DNA of 55,944 bases, taken from the NCBI GenBank assembly GCA_023715185.1, contig JAMCAN010000005.1:1-55944 (forward strand). The letters are read 5' to 3'. The position numbers were made by a program, and so were the translations under genes. Shown here in pieces: positions 17,615 through 26,552 of the stretch. Under the pieces are notes generated by a model. It ran no database searches, was not told the DNA's origin, and saw only the letters and a program-made list of their open reading frames with translations. Source of the stretch: Planococcus sp. MER TA 32b. Its GTDB lineage: Bacteria > Bacillota > Bacilli > Bacillales_A > Planococcaceae. Positions within the stretch are counted from its first letter, which is position 1, and each line of letters starts with the position of its first letter.

Positions 17615-18334
17615 TCACTTTTTCTTGATAAGAAGGATTCCTGTAATGATCACCCCGCTCAGGAATAAGGAGGCTGTTGTAACGAGCATTTCGTCCAAAC
17701 CATGTTTGACTGCAATGCCGATGAATGCCCAAACAAAAACTAAGGCGAATGGGATATCAGAGTGGTGGAAACGGACATGCAGCGCAAGGGCTGTCGCAAC
17801 GGTCAGCATGATGACCGCCCATAGCTCGTTGCTGAGGCCCCAGCCTCCCCAATTATAATAAGTCAGCACATAACTGATATTTGTAATGGTCGCAACACTG
17901 ATCCAACCCATATTCACTGAAATCGGAAGCCGTTCGGTAAGTTTTCTTTCATTATTATCATATTGAAGATACAGGAGAATAAGGGAAATGAGATAGAGAA
18001 GCATCGCTGCTATCGACCAGGCAAAAAATTCGTAATGCCAAAGCAGCAGCCAGGTGATGTTTGCCACAGCGCTTAAGATGAAATATAAACTGATGGCAGC
18101 TGAAGGGAGTTCCTTCTCTTTCTTATAACGGACCCAGAATCCCACAATCCAGATGGCTAATAGTATGTATATAACGGACCAGATCGAAAAGACATAACCG
18201 GCAGGGGTGAACAGAACAGGAAGCCTGTTGGAAATTTCTCCTGTGGTTTGACCGTTGATCGGCAGGATATTGGCTAATGCGTTAACTGTAATGATGGCCA
18301 AAAAGGCGATTGTCATTAATATCAAACGGAACAT
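17615..18334 (-). CDS. TspO/MBR-related membrane protein
   Basis: A 239-residue membrane protein with about seven predicted helices, rich in Trp and aromatic residues. FTPAGYVFSIWSVIYILLA resembles the conserved first-helix region of the tryptophan-rich sensory (TspO/MBR) family, and NITWLLLWHYE and NWGGWGL fit too. It is longer than classical five-helix TspO. TspO proteins bind porphyrins; whether this larger type does is unknown. AGGAGGG stands eight bases before the ATG. The gene is isolated and convergent with map. Confidence 0.6.
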   Translation of the reverse strand: MFRLILMTIAFLAIITVNALANILPINGQTTGEISNRLPVLFTPAGYVFSIWSVIYILLAIWIVGFWVRYKKEKELPSAAISLYFILSAVANITWLLLWHYEFFAWSIAAMLLYLISLILLYLQYDNNERKLTERLPISVNMGWISVATITNISYVLTYYNWGGWGLSNELWAVIMLTVATALALHVRFHHSDIPFALVFVWAFIGIAVKHGLDEMLVTTASLFLSGVIITGILLIKKK

Positions 18335-18537
18335 CTGTGATCCCTCCTCGCTAACAGTATACCTTTCCTTGTTTCTGACAACAATTAACTGTTGGCTGAA
18401 TTGAATAAAAAGTTCCGTGAAATCGTCGATATTATGTCATTATTGCCGATGGGCTTTCGCCAATATTCCGTAAGCCGAAGAAAAATGGTATACTGATAAG
18501 TGTTTTTAGAAAATTTAGTTTATCAGGAGGAAAAGCC

Positions 18538-20337
18538 ATGACAGTGAAATTTCCGGAAGTATGGGACTTGGATGTATTGTTCCCAGGAGGCAGCGAGTCA
18601 AGAGAGCTGCGCGTACATATGGATGAAGCAGGACCCAAATTGGAAGAGTTCGAAAAACTTTCCAATAATTTTTCCGTGCCTGAAAAAGCCGGAGATGCAC
18701 AGCCAGTGGCAGAGGTGCTTGAGGCAGTAAAAGATATGATGCTGCATCTTCGCCAGTCGAGCGCTTTTATTGGCTGCTTGCAGGCGCAGAATACAGAAGA
18801 CAAAAAAGCGTCGCTGCTGCAGAGCGAATCTGCCAGCCTGAGCGCGCGCTTCAACTCGGCTCTACAAAAAATTCAGCAGGACCTGACGAAAACGGATGAT
18901 GCTGTCTGGACTCAATTGATGGAAGACGATAAACTTCGTGAATTCTCTTTTGTTTTGAATGAATGGCGGGATGAGGCAAAGCAATTGCTTTCCGAGAAGG
19001 AAGAAAACCTGATCACGGCTTTAAGCATGGACGGCTATCATGGCTGGAGCCAGCTGTACGATATGCTGGTGGGTGACATCAAAGTTAAAATTACGGTTGA
19101 TGGCCAGGAAAAAACACTGTCTGTCGGACAGGCGAACAATTTAAGTTCACACGCCGACCCGCAAGTAAGAAAAGAATCATATGAAAAGCTGGAAGATGCG
19201 TGGACGGAAAAAGAGGATTTCTTTGCGAAAACTTTAAATTCCATCGCGGGATTCCGTCTGGAAGTATACAAGAAACGCGGCTGGGAAAATCCGCTTCATG
19301 AACCGCTGCAGATCAACCGGATGAAACAGCAGACATTAGATGCCATGTGGAGCGCCATTTCGAAAAATAAACAGCCGTTTGTCGATTACCTTAACCAGAA
19401 GGCGAAATTGCTCGGAAAAGACGGGCTTGACTGGTATGACGTGGATGCGCCGGTAACTGAGAGCACCCAGACGTTCTCCTATCAGGAAGGCGCGGATTTC
19501 ATTTTGGAGCATTTCAAAAAATTCGGTCCGGAACTGGAAAAATTCTCGCGCAACGCTTTTGAAAAAGGGTGGATTGAAGCGGAGGACCGGCCGAACAAGC
19601 GTCCAGGAGGTTTTTGTACAGGCCTGCCAATGACTGAGGAATCACGTATTTTCATGACTTACAGCGGTTCGATGTCGAATGTCGCCACTCTGGCGCATGA
19701 ACTGGGACATGCTTTCCATTCCTACGCGCTGCGCCCGGTTCACCAGATCAACCGCTCTTACGCGATGAATGTAGCGGAAACTGCTTCTACATTCGCTGAA
19801 ATGATTGTCGCCGACGCGGCTGTAAAAAATGCAGCTTCAGATGATGAAAAAATTGCTCTTCTTGAAGATAAAGTTCAGCGCAGTGTCGCTTTCTTCATGA
19901 ATATCCATTCCCGCTTCCTGTTTGAAACACGTTTCTACGAGGAACGGAAAAAAGGAGTCGTGCCGGCTTCCCGCCTGAATGAATTGATGGAAGAAGCACA
20001 GCATGAAGGATTCGGCGGCGGACTCAATTCCACGCATCCTCATTTCTGGGCGTCGAAGCTCCATTTCTATATAACTTATGTGCCATTCTATAACTTCCCG
20101 TACACATTCGGTTATTTATTCTCGTTGAGTGTTTATGCTAAAGCACTGGAAGAAGGAGCCGGATTTGAAGAGAAGTATATGGCGCTGTTGCGTGATACGG
20201 CGATCATGACTGCTGAAGACTTGGCGATGAAGCATCTGGGCGAAGATATTACACAGGAAGCATTCTGGGAAAAAGGGATTGCTCTATGTGTGAAAGATGC
20301 CGAAGAGTTTATTTCGCTGACGTCATCTGCTGAATGA
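18538..20337 (+). CDS. pepF: M3-family oligoendopeptidase F
   Basis: A 599-residue zinc metallopeptidase. The HEXXH site is LAHELGHAFHSY (about residue 385), and the third ligand Glu lies in NVAETASTFAE. It acts in the cytoplasm on peptides of roughly 7-17 residues. A TCAGGAGG site precedes the ATG, and TATACT (18489-18494) may be the -10 box, with a weak TTCCGT 17 bases upstream. A GNAT acetyltransferase gene begins one base after its stop. Its role fits the peptide importer and other peptidases nearby. Confidence 0.94.
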   Translation: MTVKFPEVWDLDVLFPGGSESRELRVHMDEAGPKLEEFEKLSNNFSVPEKAGDAQPVAEVLEAVKDMMLHLRQSSAFIGCLQAQNTEDKKASLLQSESASLSARFNSALQKIQQDLTKTDDAVWTQLMEDDKLREFSFVLNEWRDEAKQLLSEKEENLITALSMDGYHGWSQLYDMLVGDIKVKITVDGQEKTLSVGQANNLSSHADPQVRKESYEKLEDAWTEKEDFFAKTLNSIAGFRLEVYKKRGWENPLHEPLQINRMKQQTLDAMWSAISKNKQPFVDYLNQKAKLLGKDGLDWYDVDAPVTESTQTFSYQEGADFILEHFKKFGPELEKFSRNAFEKGWIEAEDRPNKRPGGFCTGLPMTEESRIFMTYSGSMSNVATLAHELGHAFHSYALRPVHQINRSYAMNVAETASTFAEMIVADAAVKNAASDDEKIALLEDKVQRSVAFFMNIHSRFLFETRFYEERKKGVVPASRLNELMEEAQHEGFGGGLNSTHPHFWASKLHFYITYVPFYNFPYTFGYLFSLSVYAKALEEGAGFEEKYMALLRDTAIMTAEDLAMKHLGEDITQEAFWEKGIALCVKDAEEFISLTSSAE

Positions 20338-20338
20338 T

Positions 20339-20887
20339 ATGAATTTTCTATTGACCGGTAAGTTGTGCTACCTTCGTATTTTGACAGTCGACGATGCGGA
20401 AGAGATGGTTCAATTGCTTTTGCGCAACCGGGAATACTGGGCGATTTTTGAACCGAAGCATCGTGACAGTTATTTCACACCTGCCGTACAGCGTGAGAAA
20501 ATTCGTGAATCCATCTACCAGGCAAGAGAAAACCGGGAATACAGTTTCGGTATTTTCGAACCCGGTACGCATAAACTGATTGGCCATATCTCCATGTACA
20601 GTATTAAGCGCTTGCCGTTCCTCAGTGCTTTGGTCGGCTATTCGATCGATGAATCGTTTACCGGAAGGGGGATTGCGACAGAAGCTGTAGAGCTGATTGT
20701 GGCTTTCGGCTTTGAAAAAATCCAGCTGCACCGTATAGAAGCGTATGTGTCGCCACGAAATACGGGCTCTGTGCGTGTACTGGAAAAGGCTGGCTTTATG
20801 AATGAAGGATTATTGAAGGAATTTCTTCATATCAACGGGGTATGGGAAGACCATTACCATTATGCCATTTTGGAGAAAGAATTTTGA
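20339..20887 (+). CDS. GNAT acetyltransferase, RimJ/RimL-like
   Basis: A 182-residue GNAT-family N-acetyltransferase. The acetyl-CoA site region is GYSIDESFTGRGIATEAVEL, followed by the RIEAYVSPRNTGSVRVLEKA segment typical of the RimJ/RimL group (ribosomal-protein or small-molecule N-acetylation). It starts one base after pepF with only a weak ribosome site, so coupled translation is likely. The substrate is unknown. Confidence 0.85.
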   Translation: MNFLLTGKLCYLRILTVDDAEEMVQLLLRNREYWAIFEPKHRDSYFTPAVQREKIRESIYQARENREYSFGIFEPGTHKLIGHISMYSIKRLPFLSALVGYSIDESFTGRGIATEAVELIVAFGFEKIQLHRIEAYVSPRNTGSVRVLEKAGFMNEGLLKEFLHINGVWEDHYHYAILEKEF

Positions 20888-20972
20888 AAGGGCAAGGCCG
20901 CCTATAAAAAATGGTGGAAAGAAATGAAAAGATGGTTATGGGAATAATACACTGACAGAAAGCGGGTGTCTT

Positions 20973-21455
20973 ATGTTAAGAGATAAACTGTTCGCCTATC
21001 ATCAATGGGCCAGCCAGGAGATTCTTTCACATATAGATGGTCTTGAAGAAGCGGTTTATACCCGGGAAGGGGCCAGTTCCTTTTCTTCCATCAAAGAAAC
21101 ACTCAGCCATGTCATAACTGTTGAAAAGCTTTGGCTGCTGCGAATGACCGGCATCGAAAAACCGGCCGCCGAACAATTTCATGTAGATACAGTCGATGAG
21201 GCCAAACAGGCTTTCATGCTGCTTCATGCTGAAATGGAATTATATTTTTCGTCTTTGGCCGAAGAGCAGTGGCAGGAAGTCATGAAATTTACGAATCTCC
21301 GCGGCAACACATTTGAAGAGACGAGAGAAGAGATGTTATTTACCTTCGTTAATCACGCATCCTACCATCGGGGGCAGATTGTATCTTTGCTGAGGCAATT
21401 CGGCAAGGAAGGGATCGCACTTGATTATATTTATTTTCCAAAGGAAAACCGCTGA
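20973..21455 (+). CDS. DinB-family protein
   Basis: A 160-residue four-helix-bundle protein of the DinB/YfiT superfamily. The metal-binding histidines are His46 (TLSHVITVEK) and the two in NHASYHRGQ near the C-terminus. Relatives include bacillithiol-dependent transferases and damage-inducible proteins of unknown activity, so a thiol-transferase role is possible but not shown. AAGCGGGTG precedes the ATG. The stop codon is embedded in the following terminator hairpin. Confidence 0.85.
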   Translation: MLRDKLFAYHQWASQEILSHIDGLEEAVYTREGASSFSSIKETLSHVITVEKLWLLRMTGIEKPAAEQFHVDTVDEAKQAFMLLHAEMELYFSSLAEEQWQEVMKFTNLRGNTFEETREEMLFTFVNHASYHRGQIVSLLRQFGKEGIALDYIYFPKENR

Positions 21456-21475
21456 AAAATTTTCAGCGGTTTTTG
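21446..21475 (+). terminator. Terminator of the dinB-like gene
   Basis: AAACCGCTGAAAA and TTTTCAGCGGTTT form a perfect stem followed by T's. The stem contains the stop codon of the gene. Confidence 0.88.
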
Positions 21476-21480
21476 CTTGT

Positions 21481-21600
21481 AAAGAAATAAAGGAGATCGG
21501 TATTTCGCAAGTCAGCTTCGCTTGCCAACAATTTTGCTCCTGCATCGCTGCGCTAGCTTCGTCGCAAAGGTTCGACCGAATGCTGTTCGGTCGAACCTTC
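21481..21600 (+). repeat. Family 2 repeat, partial copy with hairpin
   Basis: The block GATCGGTATTTCGCAAGTCA, AGCTTCGCTT, GCTCCTGCATCGCTGC, GCTAGCTTCGTCGCAAAG matches the left third of the composite repeat at 33100-33515. It ends in a perfect stem-loop, AAGGTTCGACCGAA (21567-21580) with TTCGGTCGAACCTT (21586-21599). TCAGCGGTTTT occurs on both sides of the block (about 21463 and 21601), which may be a target duplication or two terminators. The hairpin could also terminate the carbonic anhydrase gene on the minus strand. Confidence 0.6.
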
Positions 21601-21613
21601 TCAGCGGTTTTCT

Positions 21614-22180
21614 TCATCTATTTTCATTTCCATCTACAACTAAATCCAGTTTCCCAGTCTTTGGATCAATAACCAATCCATGAACCGGGACTTTAATATC
21701 CATTAGTGGATGATTGCGGACCATATTGACACTGTGGCGGACGCTCTCTGTCACATTATCGAAGCCTCGCAGCCACTCATCCAGATTAACCCCCGAATAG
21801 CGCATCATATCAATCGTTTCTTCAGCGATTCCTCTTGATTTCATTTTTTCCATGATCTTCTGTGGTTCAATCGCGGACATCCCACAATCATGGTGACCGA
21901 TTATGTATACTTCATCAGCATTCAACTCATAGATCGCAACAATAAGACTGCGCATAATTCCGCCAAATGGATGGTTGATGACGGCGCCAGCCGATTTAAC
22001 AATTTTCACATCACCATTTTTGAGATTCATGGATTTTGGCAGCAGTTCGAATAATCTTGTATCCATACAAGTCAGAATGACCATCTTTTTATCAGGGAAT
22101 TTAGTGGTGATGAATTGCTCATACTTTTCTTCTTCCACAAAACTTTTGTTGAATTCCAGTATTTCATTCAGCATCGACAT
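21614..22180 (-). CDS. Beta-class carbonic anhydrase
   Basis: A 188-residue zinc enzyme interconverting CO2 and bicarbonate, related to B. subtilis YtiB. Zinc ligands and the Asp/Arg dyad are visible in ILTCMDTRLFEL (Cys, Asp, Arg) and GHHDCGMSA (His, Cys). ATG 22180 is preferred, with AAGGAG eight bases upstream; the GTG nine bases earlier overlaps that site. It is free-standing in the genome segment and probably cytoplasmic. Confidence 0.92.
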   Translation of the reverse strand: MSMLNEILEFNKSFVEEEKYEQFITTKFPDKKMVILTCMDTRLFELLPKSMNLKNGDVKIVKSAGAVINHPFGGIMRSLIVAIYELNADEVYIIGHHDCGMSAIEPQKIMEKMKSRGIAEETIDMMRYSGVNLDEWLRGFDNVTESVRHSVNMVRNHPLMDIKVPVHGLVIDPKTGKLDLVVDGNENR

Positions 22181-22257
22181 AGTATCCACTCCTTAAACAT
22201 TTGCTCTCCTATATTTTAATCGAAATTTGGTTTGATGACTAATTTCAATCCAGGAAA

Positions 22258-22290
22258 ATAAAAAAATCCGGAAGCACAGAGCTTCCGGAC
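22258..22290 (-). terminator. Terminator of mreBH
   Basis: On the minus strand, TCCGGAAGC, loop TCTGT, GCTTCCGGA followed by seven T. It lies a few bases after the mreBH stop. Confidence 0.9.
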
Positions 22291-22295
22291 AAGGA

Positions 22296-23303
22296 TTATT
22301 TTGAAATTTTATCGAGTTTGTCCATCATGACCAAAGAACGGCCGGTCCCGATTGCTACTGATTCTAGCGGCATAGGCGCCATATGAACAGGCACAGAGAT
22401 TTCTTCAGAAAGCCACTGCTGCATGCCTTTCAATAAAGCACCGCCGCCTGTGATGACGACGCCCTGGTCGACGATATCGCCAGACAATTCTGCCGGGCAG
22501 TTTTCGAGAGTGGCGCGGATGCATTCAAGGATGGCCAATAATGGTTCCTTTAAAGTTTCCTGAATTTCGGTGGATGTAAGAGATACCGTCTTCGGCAGGC
22601 CGGTCATGATGTCCCGCCCACGGATTTCCATCGTTTCCGCTTTATGCGGAATCAATGCATAGCCGATTTCTTTTTTGATATTTTCCGCAGTGCGTTCTCC
22701 GATCAACACATTATAATGTTTGCGGACGTATTGCATGATGTCTTCATCCATGCGGTCACCGGCGATTTTTACTGTGTTGGAAGAAACGACGCCTCCAAAT
22801 GAAATGATGCCGACTTCCGTTGTGCCGCCGCCGATATCCACGATGACACTGGCAATCGGTTCACTTACAGGCAGATCAGCGCCAATTGCGGCAGCAACCG
22901 GTTCTTCGATTAAATGCACACTTTTTGCGCCACTTTGTTTAACTGCGTCATGAATCGCGCGGCGTTCCACGGATGTCGCACCGGATGGAGTGCAGATCAT
23001 CACATTCGGCTTCCGGTAAGCGCCGCCCATTTGTTTGGCCGCTTTTTGCATGACCATCTTCAATAAATCAGTAGTAACGTCAAAATCTGCGATCACGCCT
23101 TCTTTAAGGGGACGCACAACACGTATGGATGTCGGTGTCTTGCCGATCATCGCTTTGGCCTCTTCGCCGATGGCTATCACTTTTCCGCTTTTTGTATCCA
23201 ACGCGACTACTGAAGGTTCATTTAAAATTATGCCTTTTGCTTTTGTATAAACCAGAATATTTGCTGTTCCTAAGTCAATTCCAATATCCGATGAAGAAAA
23301 CAT
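22296..23303 (-). CDS. mreBH: Rod-shape actin homologue MreBH
   Basis: A 335-residue bacterial actin. ATP-site motifs are [20 protein letters not shown] (phosphate 1), [17 protein letters not shown] (phosphate 2) and [13 protein letters not shown] (adenosine). The start sequence [19 protein letters not shown] and the overall length are closer to B. subtilis MreBH than to MreB or Mbl, judged from memory. It forms membrane-bound filaments that steer peptidoglycan synthesis and autolysins along the cell cylinder. ATG 23303 follows AGGAGGAG; an in-frame extension of 16 codons has no such site. It is monocistronic and stands away from any mreCD genes. Confidence 0.9.
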   Translation of the reverse strand: MFSSSDIGIDLGTANILVYTKAKGIILNEPSVVALDTKSGKVIAIGEEAKAMIGKTPTSIRVVRPLKEGVIADFDVTTDLLKMVMQKAAKQMGGAYRKPNVMICTPSGATSVERRAIHDAVKQSGAKSVHLIEEPVAAAIGADLPVSEPIASVIVDIGGGTTEVGIISFGGVVSSNTVKIAGDRMDEDIMQYVRKHYNVLIGERTAENIKKEIGYALIPHKAETMEIRGRDIMTGLPKTVSLTSTEIQETLKEPLLAILECIRATLENCPAELSGDIVDQGVVITGGGALLKGMQQWLSEEISVPVHMAPMPLESVAIGTGRSLVMMDKLDKISK

Positions 23304-23508
23304 GCCTAAACTCCTCCTATTATAAAACAAGTCCATTTTGAATTTTAACACGCTTAATTCAGTGTCTTTTTTTCATTGCGTCAGACTGCAATATTACGAG
23401 GGCCTATTGGCTCGGAAAGGTGATGATTTATAGGACGTTAGATATGATATGTAATCGATGTGCAAATGAAATGTTTCTGAATTGTAATCTTTCAGTCATT
23501 TAAAACTA

Positions 23509-23547
23509 TTAAAAAAGCAGACCTTTTTGATAAAAAAGTCTGCTTCC
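23509..23547 (-). terminator. Terminator after the 46-aa membrane protein gene
   Basis: On the minus strand, AAGCAGAC and GTCTGCTT form a stem around an A/T-rich loop, followed by TTTTAATAG. Confidence 0.75.
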
Positions 23548-23558
23548 AACTATAATGC

Positions 23559-23699
23559 TCAGAATTTACGTTCCGGATTCGGATCTACGTGCTCTGCGTC
23601 ATGTGTATGCAATTCTTTCCCCAAATAATGGAGAAGCGTGAAGAAGAACATGAAAATTACAGCCATAAAACCTAATACTGTTACAATGCCAGACAACAT
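23559..23699 (-). CDS. Small single-helix membrane protein (46 aa)
   Basis: A 46-codon ORF beginning MLSGIVTVLGFMAVIFMFFF, one transmembrane helix, then a polar tail with several His, Glu and Asp (LGKELHTHDAEHVDPNPERK). GGGGAG lies eight bases before the ATG, and a terminator follows the stop, so it looks like a complete gene. I do not recognise a family. The tail could bind metal, but that is a guess. Confidence 0.65.
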   Translation of the reverse strand: MLSGIVTVLGFMAVIFMFFFTLLHYLGKELHTHDAEHVDPNPERKF

Positions 23700-23784
23700 G
23701 ATGATAACTCCCCTCTCGACTATGATTATCATTTCTTAGTATACATGATAATGGAAAAAAGATTAAGTGTCGAATTAGTGAGAT

Positions 23785-25017
23785 TTAAAATGCCCAGTTG
23801 CCGTTTCTGAATATCGGCTCGCGTGTGCCATCTTCCAGAACGCCGTCAATGTCCATCTTTTCAGAACCGACCATAAAGTCGACATGTGTAATACTTTGGT
23901 TTAAACCATGTGCAAGCAACTCTTCGGAAGACATTTTCTTGCCGCCTTCAAGACAGAAGGAGTAAGCGCTTCCGATTGCGAAATGATTCGACGCGTTCTC
24001 ATCATATAAGGTGTTGTAGAAAAGGATATTGGAAGCCGAAATTGGTGATTCATGCGGAACAAGAGCAACTTCGCCGAGGTAATGGGAACCTTCGTCAGTA
24101 TCAACCAATTGCTTCAATACATCTTCGCCTTGCTTTGCCGTTACGTCTGTAATGCGTCCGTTCTCAAAAGTGACTTTGAAATCATCTATGATATTGCCGC
24201 CGTAACTGAGTGGTTTCGTGCTCGAAACATAACCGTTTACGCCGTCTCTTTGTGGAACAGTGAACACTTCTTCAGTTGGCATATTGGCCATGAAGGTATC
24301 GCCTTTTTCATTGATTGAACCGGCACCGCACCATAAATGTCCTTTAGGAAGGGCAACTTCCAAATCAGTCGAAGGGGAAGTGTAATGCAGCTTCGCATAT
24401 TTTTTGCCGTTCAGGTAATCGACTTTGGTATGCAGCAATTCGTCGTGCTCTTTCCAAGCGTCGATCGGCTGATCCAGATCCGCTCGGACCGCTTTGAAGA
24501 TTGCTTCCCATAAAGCGTCGACTTGCTGATCTTCCGGCACATCCGGGAATACTTTTGCTGCCCATGCTTTTGAAGGAGCGGCAAGAACCGTCCAGCTGAT
24601 TTTGTCTGATTGGACATATTGGCGATACTTATTGAGTGCCTGTCCTGTTGCTTTTTGTGAAGCTGCAATGCGTTTCGAATCGATTCCTTTCAGAAGATCG
24701 GGACTTTGCGAAACAATGCTCATGAACGCGGCACCTTGTTCAGCCAATTGTTCACGCTCCTGAACTTTCCAGGAAGGGAATTCCGAGAAGGAATCTTCCG
24801 GCGCCATTTCAAAGCGCAGTCTCGACACTTCATCATCATTCCAGTCGACAAAGACTTGTTTAGCTCCAGTCTCGTAAGCTTTTTTCACAATCAGGCGCAC
24901 AAATGGTGCAGCCTCCAGTGAAGCTGCTATGTAAAGCTGCTGGTTTGGCTGGATATTGACGCCTACCTTTACCGCCAATTCTGCATAGCGTGTTAATTTC
25001 TCGTTTAATGATGTCAA
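23785..25017 (-). CDS. ampS: M29-family aminopeptidase, AmpS-like (copy 2)
   Basis: A 410-residue paralogue of the enzyme at 12246-13475, with the same motifs (MPTEEVFT, GEVALVPHESPI, NHFAIGSAY, HVDFMVGSEKMDIDG). The TTG at 25017 is preferred, with AGGAG seven bases upstream. An ATG 18 bases earlier has TATAAT only a few bases before it, too close for a normal leader. With 410 residues it equals B. subtilis AmpS from memory. A cytoplasmic metallo-aminopeptidase acting on short peptides. Confidence 0.9.
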   Translation of the reverse strand: MTSLNEKLTRYAELAVKVGVNIQPNQQLYIAASLEAAPFVRLIVKKAYETGAKQVFVDWNDDEVSRLRFEMAPEDSFSEFPSWKVQEREQLAEQGAAFMSIVSQSPDLLKGIDSKRIAASQKATGQALNKYRQYVQSDKISWTVLAAPSKAWAAKVFPDVPEDQQVDALWEAIFKAVRADLDQPIDAWKEHDELLHTKVDYLNGKKYAKLHYTSPSTDLEVALPKGHLWCGAGSINEKGDTFMANMPTEEVFTVPQRDGVNGYVSSTKPLSYGGNIIDDFKVTFENGRITDVTAKQGEDVLKQLVDTDEGSHYLGEVALVPHESPISASNILFYNTLYDENASNHFAIGSAYSFCLEGGKKMSSEELLAHGLNQSITHVDFMVGSEKMDIDGVLEDGTREPIFRNGNWAF

Positions 25018-25148
25018 ATGAACCTCTCCTCTCATCTCTATTATAGTATCAATTTTCAGTCATAGTCCGCAATGCCTGCCTGCTAAATATCCATGATATT
25101 CTAAAAAACATTGAAAGATTATAACTTTACAGGTCTTAAGTATTTATT

Positions 25149-25176
25149 CTAAATAAAACAAACAGATTTTATTTAG
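25149..25176. promoter_or_regulatory. Perfect inverted repeat, candidate operator
   Basis: CTAAATAAAA (25149-25158), an eight-base spacer, TTTTATTTAG (25167-25176). It lies about 70 bases before the monooxygenase gene in the region divergent from the aminopeptidase. No T-run follows, so it is more likely a protein-binding site than a terminator. No cognate regulator gene is adjacent. Confidence 0.5.
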
Positions 25177-25244
25177 GCGCATTGCGGCCATTGAGGTTTT
25201 TTGGGGGGAAGTTTGAGGAATACAGAAGAGAGGAGCTGAGTTTG

Positions 25245-26552
25245 ATGAAAACACAAGTCTTTATCAGCGGCGGCGGTATCGGCGGACTGGCATTAGCCCT
25301 TAAGCTTGTTCAACGAAATGTCGAAGTGGTGATGGCGGAGCGTTTAAAAGCCAAGGCGCCGACTTATAAAGGGGAATTGCTGCAGCCAAAAAGCATGCAG
25401 ATATTCGAGGGATTGGGTCTGTACGATGAAATCACCGCCCGCAGCAATGAAATCAAAGTCCTTGATATGCTGGAACTGTCCAGTTCACTCCAGGTCCGGG
25501 ACCAGTCCTTCATGGATTACAGCGTATTGCCAGGCAAATACAACGCGGCTTTCATGGTTCACCATGAAGAGCTTAAAGAAATCTTATTGAAAGCCGCATC
25601 CGACTATAAAAATTTTCACTATATGCCGGGGACATCCTGCACAGGATATACCGACAAGAAGGCATTGCTCAAATCGGGCAAAGATAAATTTGAAGTAGAG
25701 GCTGATTTCTTTTTTGGGGCAGAGGGCAGAGCATCTGTGACAAGAAAGCATATGGAGATCGAAATCAAACAAACAACTTATAACCACCATTTCTTAACTG
25801 TATCTTTTCCGAGGCCCGAAAATTTTACAGACGGCCAGATTATTTCTACATATAATCGGTTCCTCGGTTTATTTCCATTGCCGGACAATCAGGTGCGATC
25901 GGTTTACCTGATTCCGGAAGGCGATTATAAAGATTTGAAAGAGAAACCGATCAGCCATTTCCATAAGCTGTACACAGACCTTGCGCCGGCGATGGATGGC
26001 TATGTCCAACAGCTGGCTGACTGGAAAAAGATCCAATTGATGATTCCTGTGATGTTCCATGCACCATCCTATGTCAGGGACAATAAAGCGATTATCGGTG
26101 ATGCGGCTCATGCTGTCCATCCTATGGCTGGAGAAGGCATGAATATGGCGATACAGGATGCGGATATATTAGGCGAGCTGACGGCGGATATGATAGAAAA
26201 TCATAAAAAGGATCCCGGAAATCTGAAATGGTATGAGAAAGTGCGGTATAAACGGGCGGATCATGTCATCCAGCTCAGCCATCTGGCCGCGCTGGCATAT
26301 TCCTATCCCTTTAAGCCGGTCAGCTTTCTTCGCCAGAAAACATTCGAACGGATGGAAGAAGATCCAATTCTTCATTTCAAGCAAATGCTCAATGTCTCAG
26401 GGCTCGGCATGTGGAAAGAAAACGTGCGGGACAGGTTTATCCAGGGCGGCATCATCCCTGTCCGTTTAAGGGATCTCCCGAAAAAATCAAAAGAGCTGAG
26501 ATATTACACAAGAGAAGACGATTATCCATGGAAAGATGAGGGGTTAAAATGA
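25245..26552 (+). CDS. FAD-dependent monooxygenase (PHBH-like fold)
   Basis: A 435-residue flavoprotein monooxygenase of the para-hydroxybenzoate hydroxylase/UbiH superfamily. The N-terminal FAD site is ISGGGIGGLALAL, and the second FAD motif is IIGDAAHAVHPMAGEGMNMA. Such enzymes use NAD(P)H and oxygen to hydroxylate aromatic or quinone-like compounds. ATG 25245 is chosen with AGAGGAG upstream; a TTG three bases earlier is also possible. It overlaps the following methyltransferase gene by ATGA, so the two products probably act in sequence, hydroxylation then methylation. The substrate is unknown. Confidence 0.85.
   Translation: MKTQVFISGGGIGGLALALKLVQRNVEVVMAERLKAKAPTYKGELLQPKSMQIFEGLGLYDEITARSNEIKVLDMLELSSSLQVRDQSFMDYSVLPGKYNAAFMVHHEELKEILLKAASDYKNFHYMPGTSCTGYTDKKALLKSGKDKFEVEADFFFGAEGRASVTRKHMEIEIKQTTYNHHFLTVSFPRPENFTDGQIISTYNRFLGLFPLPDNQVRSVYLIPEGDYKDLKEKPISHFHKLYTDLAPAMDGYVQQLADWKKIQLMIPVMFHAPSYVRDNKAIIGDAAHAVHPMAGEGMNMAIQDADILGELTADMIENHKKDPGNLKWYEKVRYKRADHVIQLSHLAALAYSYPFKPVSFLRQKTFERMEEDPILHFKQMLNVSGLGMWKENVRDRFIQGGIIPVRLRDLPKKSKELRYYTREDDYPWKDEGLK

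Noticed and set aside
25018..25035. ATG 25035 as start of the second M29 aminopeptidase
   Set aside because: It lacks a ribosome site and has TATAAT four bases upstream, so transcription would start at or after it; TTG 25017 has a good site.
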